Shown here: one piece after another, positions 38,701 through 49,543 of the stretch
Numbering within the stretch: position 1 is the stretch's first letter
Layout of the letters: every line of letters starts with the position of its first letter
Source: Phoenix dactylifera
Lineage: Eukaryota > Streptophyta > Magnoliopsida > Arecales > Arecaceae
Length of the DNA: 64,000 nt
Assembly: GCF_009389715.1 (NCBI RefSeq)
Contig: NC_052399.1
Span: 17,177,646-17,241,645 of the forward strand
Direction: 5' to 3'
The notes under the pieces: model-generated
Seen by the model: the letters and a program-made list of their open reading frames with translations, nothing else
Told to the model about the DNA's origin: nothing
The model's database searches: none
Position numbers and translations under genes: made by a program

Positions 38701-41700
38701 CCTCACCAAAAAGAAAAGAAAAGAAAAGAACAAGCATTCCAAGTAAATTTCTAGAAATTATTTTCTCCTATTCCAAATGCTTAGAAGTGAATTTTGCTTT
38801 CAAGGAACTTACTTTCAAAAAGCCACTCTCATGACGTGTTATACATTAAACCAAGCATATCCAAAAATCTAAATTTAGTGTTCTGAAACTTCTAGTTGTC
38901 TAGAGTAGTTTATGGCATTTCTCTAGAGTCCTACTATCATCTCATAATTTTTTGTCAACCTTTAAGTTACTATAAATTATTTATGTTGGCAATCCCTTGT
39001 GAACCTCATCTATCATATGGTCCATTTCCTTTAAGGTTTTTTTAGCTTATCATGCTATTGAATTTGAATATTACTTAATATACGAGATCTTCTATGATTC
39101 TACAATTGTTTATTAAAAATTTAGGTGTGAGATGCATGGCCAAGGTATGTAAGTGCTAGGCGGATGCCTAGCAGTGACAGACGTTGCTAGTAACACCATT
39201 TATTGGTGACTTCTCCAATAGCACTATCATCAATTGTGATTAAGGGAAATGATAAGAGAGGAAAGAAAAAAGATTACCGCCTTATTTCAGCCACTAATCC
39301 CTGCGAATTGCAGCTGCCACGTAGAAGAGCAATGCTCTGTTGACTATTGAGCACTGTACCGGCATTTCTCTTCTCTCCTTCATTCCATGTCGACTTTTTT
39401 GTCGTGAAGGGTTAAGGCATGTGGAAACTGACATAGGGTTTAAAATTTTTGAGGCGCCTGGCTTAGATGCAAAAGCATGCCAATTAGCTGCTTAATAATG
39501 GGCCCACTGAGGCCTGTCAGAGCACTTGGTTGCCTCGACCCACCCAGGCCTGTTAGAGCAATTGGCTGCCTCGATCCATGTAAGGCCTGTATGGGACTTT
39601 GGTGCCTTGATCCACCTAAGGCAGCTGCCAAGGCCACGATTATTCTTTTTTTTCAAAATGATGGGTGCTAGACATATTTCATAGTCTTGTCAATGCGAAA
39701 CATTTAAAGAAAACAGTTGTCGAAGGTTAGAGATAGACAAGGGTCCACGGAGGGAGATTAAATGAAAATTGGCAGAATTCCAGTGTGATAAGGGTTTGTC
39801 GGTATTTCATTATGTTATGTGGCAGTTGTGAACAGTTTTAAGATCTTATTATGTACATCTAGTGGTCTCCTTGTATTTGGTGCATCAAATACGTATATTG
39901 GTGACTAGCCTCCATTGTGATGTCTAAATAGTTGTATTGGTCATCAGTCTCTGTTATGATAGCAATTTTACTCATGAGGGGATTAGAAGAGGCATGCTGC
40001 AGAAGGAGATCAATCTGAAATGTTTTATCTTCTGCAGCAACCTCTCTTTAAGTTGAAAAATGTAGGTTGTGACATATTTTCTAGGAAGTTTTTAGCTATC
40101 TGGACCTTTTAGGAACCTATTAAACTTCTTTTCCCCCCTTTCTTTCTTTGATGGCTGACCCTTTTGAGCTTGTAAGTTCATTTAAGGAAAACATATATAT
40201 GGACTTGAGTTTGACCTTTTCTTACTCATTAATCTTTATATTTATTCATGTTTTGCAATAAAATTTGTGAATTTTATGCCTTTATATTAGCACCTTCAAG
40301 ACTGGCCAACTAATTCAATTTGTAAAGAACATCAGACTTGTATTTGAGTCTAGTCTCTACTATTTATAGTTGGAGCCCTGAAGTAGCTGTTGAAGAAGTT
40401 TAGATTGAGAAGATCATTTTCCATAAATCTCTCTTTATGTTTTTTACAAGAAAATTGCTACATTACACTATTCCGCATATATGACATTTCTATCAGATAT
40501 TAAATGTTCAATAGCACTCAAAAGTATGATACTTCTTTGAGAACTAAGAATTGTTATGCAAAATATGTTCTAATTTTTAAACAAAAACAATTCTACCATG
40601 CAGGCATTTTATAAAGTTGTTCGTAGTTGGGCTTCAAAAAAGTTCATGACTGGATGGTATGTTTCTTGTATTATCTGTTTCTATTCATATATATTGAGCC
40701 AAGTATGTACTTCTTTGTTGCTTCTCTGTTTAGTTCTACGTATCTTATAACAGCTGTCTTCTGCTCTACATTATAATTTCATTAGTTGGAACTGTTTAAC
40801 ACGACACATTAGACCTCTGGACTTGTACTGCTGTCTTCTGCTTTGTACCTGCTTTTACATGTTTAGTGCCCGTACTCAGGCATAGCTTGTTGCTGGCAAC
40901 TTCCATTAAAACCAACTTTGACACAAAAGTTTCATTTGCATGTTATCTTTGAGTTTTTATATTGTGCTTCTTACAACATTTGTAATATTCGACACTTCTT
41001 AATTTTCCTCGATAGCAAGGATATTTCAAGGTATTAACATGAGCAGTAATCATCAAATAATTATTTATGTCAGCTTCAGTTGATCCTGTTTCACTGTTTG
41101 TTCCTATTTTATTAGGCCTGGTCCTTTGACTATGTTAGGTGTTCCATGGAAATGGCTTTCATAGAAAGTGATGGAAAGTGGGAGTTTCCAGGAAGCTTTT
41201 GCATAAATTGTTACTAAAAGCAATAAATCTTGCTTAGTGATATTTCTTAGAAAAAGTAAGGGATAAAAATAGAGGATATAATTCAGGTTGAGATTTTTTT
41301 TTGGGGTAATGGAGAAACAAGTCATTTAAATGGCAAATGGTAGCATTTATCAAAGATATGCACCAGAAAACTTGGAAGATCTTTGGAACCAAGGTTCGCT
41401 GTACCGGTCGGTACCGAGCGTACCGTACCCGTACCGATGGGTACCGGTATCGGTACACCAATGTCGGTACGCCTGACGTACCGCATACTGTACCATACCG
41501 ACACTCGGTACACCTATACTAGCGCGGCACCGGTACGGGGTTCGGTACCGGTACGGCGAACCTTGTTTGGAACTATGTTTAAAATAACACCAAACTATTT
41601 TAATCACAATAATTACAATAATTTTGGTTGATAGAAGAAAGTTAGAGCAAAATTTGACAAAGAAGTCCTCTGTTAAGAAGTTGTGGCTACCCAGAACAAC

Positions 41701-44700
41701 ATCCAATGGTAGTAATCACCAAATGACTGTCTTATGGTGCATTGTTTATTAATGTTTATCTAACGTGTATTTCTTTTTAGTCCACAACTCAACTCAACTC
41801 AACTAAGCCTTAATCCCAAACTAGTTGGGGTCGGCTATATAAATCCTTTTTCCTCCTCTAGCATTCATGTTCATAGGAGGTGACTATTGTTTTATTATGG
41901 CCGTCAACCTACTGCAACTGAGAGTGACTATGTACAAATATTATACACAGACAGAGTTCTTTTTTAGGCAATATAATCTTTTATTAGAAATTTAGATCAT
42001 ATTTTAAGAATTTGTGAAATCCAAGTATTCAACTGATGATATTTTTATTTGAAAAAGAAATCATCTCTGGATTATTGAATTCAGTTTATATATTTGCCGA
42101 ATGTGTGTTTAGCATTTTTTTATTAAACAAAAGTGATATGATAATTGTGTCTTCGTCCATCCATACATATATTTTTTCAAATTGAGGGTTAAGGAGGCAC
42201 TAGGAGTGACCAGTCTTGCCGTCATATATATATTTGAAGAAGAATCTGAATGCAGTTGAGGATGATTTCTGAAACATGTGCAAATGCAACAGAGTGCTAC
42301 TACCTACTTGGTCAGTTTTGGTTAAGACTTCCAAAGGAAGCTTATAATGATTCTTTTTCTTCCTTTTTATGGTCTATTTTGCTTGTATGAAATGGATTGA
42401 TATAGTGCAATACTGCTGCGTTGTGATCCTATTTGATTTGATAAAATAGGAATAGCTTGCACTAGTAGATATATAAAACATTGGATTCAGTAAGAGACTG
42501 ACAAGCGAGTCCCAAAATTATGTTGGGTTTTTTATGATTAATATGAAACGAAAGTGAGCTTTATGCTATATCATTTTTTTTAACTTGTTACTTGTTTTCC
42601 TTACCTCTTTCTGCATCTTGCAGTGTTATCTTGTTTCCAATAGCTATCACCTTCTACATCACCTGGTGGTTTATCCATTTTGTGGATGGATTTTTCTCTC
42701 CAATTTATGCTCAACTTGGAATCAACATATTTGGTATGCATCATTATTCATATAGTCCTTCTATTTGGTTATGAATTTCTAGTTTAGTATTCTATGCTTG
42801 ATTTATGGATGCCATTCCTTTTCCCTTAACATTTTTTATGCTTATTATCAATTTGAGAACTTATCATACTTAAGTCATTTGACTCTTCATTAAGCTGAAC
42901 TAAATGTTTATTATTTTCTTTTATTTTATGAAATGTGCTATGGATCTTTTGCTAAATATTGTCTAGATTCATCAGTGGGCATCACTGTGTTTCCTTTTAA
43001 ATGGCCATCAGATTTCTGGCTTTTCTTAACAATCTAAGTGTCAATTACTGAGTGTTGCTTTGTAGCTCCCAAATTCCATCAACAAAATAAAGTCAAAATT
43101 TTTTTTTTTTTATCTGCAAGAGTTTAATGGTAAAGTTTTCATTAACTTATTGAGTTCTTACTTGCCATTTTTTGTTTATGAAGTGAATGAACATGTGAAT
43201 ATTTAAGTGCCAAAAAAATGAACTGTAAGCTATTGCTTTCACTAGAAAACCGACCATGTATTATTCATCTTAATCACAACTATTTTGCATAAAATTGCCA
43301 TGGCATGAACAAGGAATATGCTAACCTGGCTTTATGCTGTGGGGGCTCTGTTTGTTTTCTTATTTTAGTTTTGCTTGATGTTTGTGGGTGGGCGGAGGGA
43401 AGGTATCAAGGGAGCTATTTTGTTGATTTCTCTTATTTGTTCTGCTCATTCTTCATTCTTTTTGAGCAGTCATATCTTCTGCCCTACTAGTTATTGCTTT
43501 TATCATACGGTTAGTTTTTGTTCTTTGCTCTCATGGTCAGCTAATTTTGAAGTTCTATTTAATTAAATTCTTATGTTGCCTCCTGTTTCTAACATTCCTG
43601 ATATAAAACCTGTATTTATTGCTTGACTTTGTTAGGACTTGGTTTTGTTACTTCCATATTGTTCATCTTCTTGGTTGGAGTGTTCATGTCGTCATGGCTG
43701 GGGGCATCTGTTCTTAGCCTCGGCGAATGGTTTATCAAGCGGATGCCATTTGTTCGACATATATATAATGCGTCCAAGCAAATTAGTGCTGCCATCTCAC
43801 CTGGTGATATTCCGTCACTTTCGTGATTATGTCAGTCTGTTAGTTACTTTCTGTTGCTAACATTCTCTAACTGCAGATCAAAACACACAAGCCTTCAAGG
43901 AAGTGGCCATCATAAGGCACCCACGTATTGGTGAATATGCATTTGGATTCATCACTTCAGCTGTCGTTCTTCAGGTCTAAACATCAGGCACTGAGTATTA
44001 TTGGTTTCATGCATTTTCATTACCACACGTGCTCGTTTGTTACATTAAATTCTACGATGGTTTCTGTAAGTCTATGGTATTAATTTGGATTATCTTGGAA
44101 GGTTTTAGGAATCTAAGTTATAAATTTAGTTAGGAATCTAAGTTGTAAATTTTCTTGCTGCCAGATGAATCGAACCAGATGTATATTTTAGTAAACAAAA
44201 ACTGTTTGTATTCCATATAATTTCACAAGGTGTTGGAAAGGATTAAAAATGTGCTAAATTACCATATAAGATTAAGGGGTTTGAGATGGAGACCATTTGG
44301 TGGATAGGTTTGTTGATAGTAGGCTGGTTGGACAGGAGACTAGGCTTGGTAAAGCCAGCCAAAGCTGATTCTCCAATTTGTTGGCATTTTTCTTATTTGT
44401 TTTTCTCATCGCGGATTAATTAAACAGAGGGGTCATCAAATAAGATAGAAGTGTTTTTTTGTATGAGATGTAGAATATTTTCTGAACTGTTTCTGTTAAT
44501 TTCAACTTGTTGGGGAGACATAAGGGCTCAAATGATACTGAAGCAATATCTTGTGCATAAAAAAATAATGAGTGATTTATGTAGTTTCGGGGCTTGCGGT
44601 TAACTTTGTGGAAATAGAAAGAAGGGATAGTTCTATGGTAGAAGTGGAAGAAAATAGTGAGAGAACTAGGATGCCTTGGAGTTCCACTAGTATGGGTTAA

Positions 44701-45821
44701 AGAGATACGAAGATATTGATATTTGAGAATTTAGTAGTATGATCATGTAGTACAGAAACTTGAGAAGAGGCCATAGTAAGAAAGGGGGCTCCAATATGTT
44801 AATGAGAGGCCTAACTAGATTAAGATGAATATTGTGCTGAAGGATGTGGTAATGGCTCGTATTTAAAAGCATGTGACGTTATGTAGGAATGAGTTATGAA
44901 GAAAGGTCTTGATCCCATCCCTACTTAATGGATGGATGTATGGATGGATGTATGCATGCATTGCATGCATGCTTGTTAGTTGTGTACTTAAGGTCCTAAT
45001 GATGGCCTTCATAAGACTAAACTGAGCACATTGGATGCATTCGGTCCAGACCCAAGTCATGGTGCTGGATACAAGTCAAAAGCTTACACTTGTTCACTTA
45101 TCATGACAGTTCACCAGGGCGTCTTTTCTGCTCACTAGTAGGGGTCCCGACCCCCACAAAGGGGGAGGGAGTCGGCTGAACATCTCAGCCATTGGCAGGA
45201 ATTTCACCCGCATCCAATCCTTAATTCTGGGTTTTCCTACATGGCTGCATATATGTATGCATATGCATGCAGAAATCTAAGTCAAGCGCGTTGGTTTAAA
45301 TTCAGCTATATTCTCTTTCATCCTTCGTCAAATAATTATTATTATTCATAATTTTAGTAGTAGGATAATTGATATTTTTTTCTCTACAGAGTTATTCTGG
45401 TGAAGAGGAGCTATATTGTGTCTATGTTCCAACCAACCATCTCTACATTGGTGATATATTTCTGGTCAATGCCAAGGATGTCATTAGACCAAACTTATCT
45501 GTCCGCGAAGGAATTGGTAAGCTACCATCTTCTTGACCAATTCTCTTGCAAGGCTATAGATGCTTATTATTCCTTTGCTGTTTTACTGAATGCAGTCATA
45601 ATTGAGCTGGTGCTTTTACTGTTCTTCAGGGGAAAAAAAAAAGAAAAAAGAGAAAAGGCATATTGTCAGTTGTTCCTAATACTATAATGTTAATGATGTT
45701 GTTTAATCATGTTTACGGTGCAGAAATTGTAGTCTCAGGGGGCATGTCAATGCCTCAAATTCTCTCAACGCTGGATTCACATACAATCCAAGTGGATAGA
45801 ACCAGATCTAGTCGAAACTGA
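35770..45821 (+). CDS. COV1-like (DUF502) integral membrane protein
   Basis: Seven plus-strand exons join in frame to 268 codons plus stop: 35770-35922, 40604-40656, 42624-42733, 43636-43803, 43877-43974, 45390-45516 and 45724-45821, all GT-AG. The product has a variable, Ser/Asp-rich N terminus of about 51 residues beginning MGDDKKASS. The conserved DUF502 body follows: a membrane segment VILFPIAITFYITWWFIHF (about 70-88), a second one in GFVTSILFIFLVGVFMSSWL (about 108-127), then SLGEWFIKRMPFVRHIYNA, FKEVAIIRHPRIGEYAFGF, YCVYVPTNHLYIGDIFLV and IEIVVSGGMSMPQIL. Arabidopsis COV1 and its LCV relatives have the same layout. COV1 limits vascular tissue differentiation and acts at the trans-Golgi network. 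The start was chosen because MGDDKKAS matches the family. Intron 1 is 4.7 kb and holds an inserted MITE (38049-38647) and a 37-bp tandem repeat; intron 2 holds a 176-bp MITE. It could equally be called LCV2 or LCV3. Confidence 0.96.
38049..38647. mobile_element. hAT-like MITE with GA-rich core, in intron 1 of the COV1-like gene
   Basis: The left end is CAAGGATCG and the right end, reverse-complemented, CAATGACCGTCG. The flanks GTTTGAAG (38041-38048) and GATTGAAG (38648-38655) match at 7 of 8 positions. The interior has two imperfect copies of a block: GGAATGGAACCCTAA with CGCTAG/TGCTAG, then GAAGAAGATT and GAGAGAGGGAGAGG runs (about 38217-38400 and 38419-38520). It looks like a composite or internally duplicated element. 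No transposase is present. Confidence 0.66.
39508..39620. repeat. Degenerate 37-bp tandem repeat, three copies, in intron 1 of the COV1-like gene
   Basis: Copies start at about 39510, 39546 and 39583, each with AGGCCTGT, GAGCA.TTGG (lost in the third) and TGCCT.GA.CCA. GTGCTAGGCGGATGCCTAGC at 39151-39170 and CAAGGCCACG at 39629-39638 may be the ends of one older element holding the array. Confidence 0.7.
41390..41565. mobile_element. 176-bp hAT-like MITE with GTACCG-rich interior
   Basis: The inverted termini CAAGGTTCGCTGTACCGGT and, reverse-complemented from the right, CAAGGTTCGCCGTACCGGT differ at a single position. The target duplication TTTGGAAC is perfect on both sides (41382-41389 and 41566-41573). 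Nearly the whole element consists of GTACCG and CGGTAC motifs, so it can fold along most of its length. It lies in intron 2 of the COV1-like gene. It is the cleanest member of the CAAGG family here and carries no coding sequence. Confidence 0.9.
41783..41850. repeat. Widespread plant interspersed-repeat fragment
   Basis: CAACTCAACTCAACTAAGCC, then TTAATCCCAAACTAGTTGGG and GTCGGCTATATAAATCC. From memory, this string recurs in many angiosperm genomes as part of a SINE-like repeat. The class is uncertain and the fragment is truncated. It lies in intron 2 of the COV1-like gene. Confidence 0.5.
44560..44900 (+). pseudogene. Probable decayed LINE reverse-transcriptase tail, in intron 5 of the COV1-like gene
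   Basis: Scattered stretches resemble the C-terminal region of plant LINE-type reverse-transcriptase ORFs (the ...H.QRRP..APVRR...GRPK.T...KDM pattern). They are TATGATCATGTAGTACAG, CTTGAGAAGAGGCC, GAGAGGCCTAACTAG and TTGTGCTGAAGGATGTG. Stops and frameshifts are frequent, and no frame is longer than about 25 codons. The match is from memory and weak. Confidence 0.35.
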
Positions 45822-46910
45822 GTTGCACACTTTGTTTTCTTTTGTTAGAGCTGCTAGAATTGATCACGTGGTTCATTCCTTATGGTTTCAGTTCGTCAAA
45901 TTTTCGTTTTTGTATCGGCGAGCCAAATTCTGATGGCATGTAACATTCTCCCTCTATTTAGGTTTCTGTTGCTGTGTAAAAAGTAGATGAAGCTGATAGC
46001 AGATATGGCTCAATGTTTTGTATGCGTTTTACATCAAAAGAACAAGGTTTATTTCAGCTTTGAATATGTGCACTCTCTTAAGGTTGTGGGTCTATTAAGA
46101 AATTGAAGTGGTTCCATATTGCAAATGTCCCTACATTCATAATCATTCGTGGTGTGACGGATTTTTTGAGCTGCTCCGAAATTTGTTTTCCTGCATTCTG
46201 TTGAGCTACGTGACTCCATTTGCATCCCTCATGAGCAAATTTTCCCTTTGCAACTTTCCATTCTCACGAGCATCTTAGCCCATTTTAGGACATGGGGACA
46301 GAATCGAGTTAAAATGCCGACTGATCCAAGCTCTGCTCATTGGATGTGGTGGCAGCCGTGTTCTCTTTGATCAGCACAAGGCAGGCGTTCGGACTGAGTG
46401 GCAATACAGTATCAATGACTCGTGTGGCAATGTGGGGTCCTTCTGTGAGCTTGACATCAAAGAAAGTTGGTGAATTTCTACCAGAAGGAAAAAAAGAAGC
46501 TGCATGATACATCTAGGTCATGGGGCCTTGACAATTATTGTGGTTGTGAGGTCCTTTTCATAGTTTCTTTCTTTCTTCACTGGAGACTTCTTATTTTAAC
46601 AATATTGCCTGTAACCCATTTATGAGGGGAAGGTACCAACCATATTCTCCAAATGATGGATTAGTTCCTATACCGTAGCATTTCTTCCGTTCCATGGAAA
46701 ACAAATGGGGGAAACCAGATACCGTAGAATTGAAGTTTCCAAGACACCCCTCCCCTCCCCACCCTTTCCTCCCTTTCTCTCATTTGCGAGTATTTTCATT
46801 AGACATTTTAGGTTCACAAGGTCGTCCAGTTCTTTTGTGAAGTTGAAAGTTCACATTGCCTCTCTTTGATGTCTTATCCTAGGCTTGTGCATAACTGAGG
46901 TCCAGAAAAT
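45822..46910. other. 3' flank of the COV1-like gene and intergenic DNA
   Basis: The first 250 bases probably hold the 3' untranslated region. The rest, to the LINE insertion at 46.9 kb, has no gene that I recognise; a 67-codon minus-strand frame at 46309-46512 has no family resemblance. Confidence 0.45.
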
Positions 46911-46917
46911 CGGTTTT

Positions 46918-47373
46918 TTTTTTTTTTTTTTTTTGTGGGCAGGCTGATAGCTGCTAGTGGTCGTCGCATATCAAAGCTCACCATTGTTAGAGCAAAGCTG
47001 CGGGCTGTTTGGAAGGATTTATCCTATGCAAGGAGGGTTTTCGGTGCCAATCGGATACATCTTGAGGGGGACTCTTATGTGGTGATCGATTGGATTCAGG
47101 GTGTGGATAGGTACGGTGACGGTCATCCACTCATCCTTGAGATCAGGAGACTGGCTCAGAAGATGGGTAATTTTCATGCTACACATGTGTACCGAGAGGC
47201 GAACAGAATAGCTGACTGCGTCGCTTCCTACGTCGTCCGGCACTTCGGAGAGTTTTTTTGGACATCTATAGTTGATAGTCCCAGTTCTTTGTTTTCTTTA
47301 TTTTCTTTTGATATGGCTGAATGTACTCAATTTAGAGTTATATGAACTATCATTTTAACTAAAAAAAAAAAAA
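46918..47373 (+). mobile_element. 5'-truncated LINE (L1-type) with C-terminal RNase H domain and poly(A) tail
   Basis: An open frame (46935-47345) encodes the last part of a plant LINE ORF2: RAKLRAVWKDLSYARR, IHLEGDSYVVIDWIQG, HPLILEIRRLAQKMG and HATHVYREANRIADCVAS, the RVT_3/RNase H fold. The second acidic site (EGDS) and the third (EANRIAD) are visible. The first Asp is missing with the truncation, and the Glu normally found in a motif like AEL is replaced (AKL). The element ends in A13 (47361-47373). CGGTTTT occurs just before it (46911-46917) and just after the A tail (47374-47380), consistent with a target-site duplication. Its 5' side begins with a T run. It cannot encode an active element. 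Confidence 0.85.
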
Positions 47374-47662
47374 CGGTTTTACGGTGAGGATACGTAGAAG
47401 GATCATGTTCAACACGTTCCGAACACTTCTTAGTGATCGGAACCGGGAAGGGACCAAGGTAGATGAACTGTTTTCGCTTGAAGATTACATGATTACCATG
47501 AAGAATACTGTGCTGTCTTACAAAAGATGCAATCGACTGTTTGGGACTAAGCATGCCAAAATGACGATTGGATACCTGAGAGAAAGGCATCTTCTAACAG
47601 GCCCCATGCTTCCAAGTCGGCTCTTCAATGAGCGCTGTTGCTAGTCTCAAAAAAAAAAAAAG
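47374..47662 (+). other. Unassigned frame ending in an A-run, possible older retro-insertion
   Basis: After the LINE a frame (47384-47644) reads IRRRIMFNTFRTLLSDRNRE, LFSLEDYMITMKNTVLSYKR, TIGYLRERHLLTG and stops just before A12 (about 47650-47661). I do not know the family. A frame followed at once by an A-run suggests a processed pseudogene or another LINE fragment. Confidence 0.35.
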
Positions 47663-48262
47663 CTTCTTTATAATTATTCCTTGTTGGAATATAGCGATCA
47701 GTTCTGTCATTCAGCTCTGAAGTTGGAACATGCAACCTCTCACTTCAAAAAAAAAAAAAAAAAAAAGTATTTTTGAATGTTATATGATGAAAATATTTTG
47801 CACAACCTATGTGTGACATAAATGTAAAGAGAGTTTAAGGTGCCAATAAAAATAACCAAAAATTTTGACCTCAGCCGTGCAAGTTAATTATTTGATGTAT
47901 AGTCCTAATGCATAAGTGCTCGCATTCGTGCACACGAGGCATCCCTCATGCAGGTGGGTATCTCATGGATTTAACCTGAATCCGACCGGTCTACAGCTCC
48001 TCTTGGACATGGAGGCCGAGCATCAACCATCTTTAACCTACAAGTAAACCCACACAGGCTATGCCTATGCCTTAAAGACTGCAAGAGTGCTTTACCCTTT
48101 CTTTCAAGAATCAGATGCCATCAATAATATACTATATCCTTAGGGAACAAGAAGGCTCTTGATAAATTACATCATCATATAACAATCCAACTTCTCCGGG
48201 CGGTGAAGGCTGCCATGCGGGATAGGCTTGTCTCTTCTTTCCTCCTTCCACTTTTTTTTAAG
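47663..48262. other. Intergenic DNA with a third A-run
   Basis: A 20-base A run lies at about 47747-47766; otherwise there is no gene or clear repeat. Confidence 0.4.

Positions 48263-48263
<1 letters not shown>

Positions 48264-48358
<95 letters not shown>
48264..48358. repeat. (AT)n microsatellite, about 47 units
   Basis: An uninterrupted AT dinucleotide run. The Tyr-Ile repeat frames crossing it on the minus strand are artefacts of it. Confidence 0.99.
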
Positions 48359-48361
<3 letters not shown>

Positions 48362-48699
48362 ACAATCCAATAATACAAACCTACTGCCATTAATCAATCT
48401 ACAATGACATACTATCTAAACCCACCGTATTCAGGGAAGAAGCCAATAAAAAGGGAGAATATAAAAAGAAAAAGAAACCCGGGAAAGGATTCTCTGCCGA
48501 CGCTTCTCATTCCAATCCGGCCGATTTGTCCAGGCTCGGGAAAGACCGGTAAAAGAACCAAAATCCCGCGCTCACAAGCAGCTGCTGTTGCCCCAAACGC
48601 CAAACAGCCTTACACACCAATCTTCCCTTCGTGTAACTTTCTGGGACCCACACGTAGTGTCTTTTGGACGGGCTGATCTTGGCCTGACAGTGTTCGAGA

Positions 48700-49543
48700 T
48701 AAGACAGCAGATCCTCGCTCACTTTCACGTTTGGCTTCTGTTACGGGCCGACACCCGAAGCCAACTCAAGGCTCTCCACGTCCGCTGTCACTCTCCTTGG
48801 TCTCTGCTTTCTTAATGGTGGAAGCAGCTCTCGAACTCTGCTTTTCCTTCTCCCCGCTGGGCTCCATTGGGAATCGCCTCGTTTCCTTTTTCCCCTTCGC
48901 TGAGAGAGAGATGAGGGAGGAGTGATCTCCGCTTTGTAATCGGAGAGCTCTTCGATCGCCATTGTCGTCTCGAAGAAGGCCTTTCTTAGAGAGGTATATG
49001 TTTGTCTCTCTAAATTTGGTTAAGTTTGGATTGTAGATCGATCATGGTGGCGCTCCCGTTTGCTGAATTCGAATGGTTTAAAGGTGGAAATTTGCAGTAG
49101 AATTCTGCTTTCCCCTGCTTGGTTTGCTGTAAAATTTCTTTTGTTTTTTTTTATTACGAATTTCGGAAATTTTGTGGGTTCTTTTTTATGGTTTTTCATC
49201 TAGAGTGGAGGCGAAGGAGGTATTAGAAATCTGGTGTCTCTTAATTCTCCTTTTCCCTGAAGAAATTTTCCATAATTCCCTAGCTTTTTAGGGTTTTTGA
49301 GTTGTCCCTAGTTGCTGAGAATTCAGGAAACCCAATTAATAAGCTGTTTCTGGAAAAATAACAAGTTTTGAGTTCGCCTAACTTTATGTTATAAGATTAG
49401 GTCTTTTATCGCATTTGCTGATTTCTCGACTGAAATTGTAATCCTCAATAGCTCCGGTGTTGTTTTTGGAATTCTTGTTAGGATTGGCCTGCATTACCAT
49501 CGCTTCTCGAACTAATTCGGAAGAGGAATTCATTTAGAGCAAG
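48700..49543 (+). promoter_or_regulatory. Promoter-proximal region and 5' leader of the LEA_2 gene, probably with a leader intron
   Basis: A CT/GA-rich leader-like stretch (48830-48930) is followed by a donor-like AGAG|GTATATG (about 48994) and an acceptor-like TTGTTAG (about 49475-49481). These would bound a T-rich intron of about 490 bp entirely in the 5' untranslated region. The transcription start is not placed. Confidence 0.45.

Noticed and set aside
43305-43566. Overlapping frames upstream of COV1-like exon 4
   Set aside because: Intron sequence between exons 3 and 4; hydrophobic composition comes from T-rich DNA.
48167-48397. Tyr-Ile repeat protein
   Set aside because: Translation of the (AT)n microsatellite.
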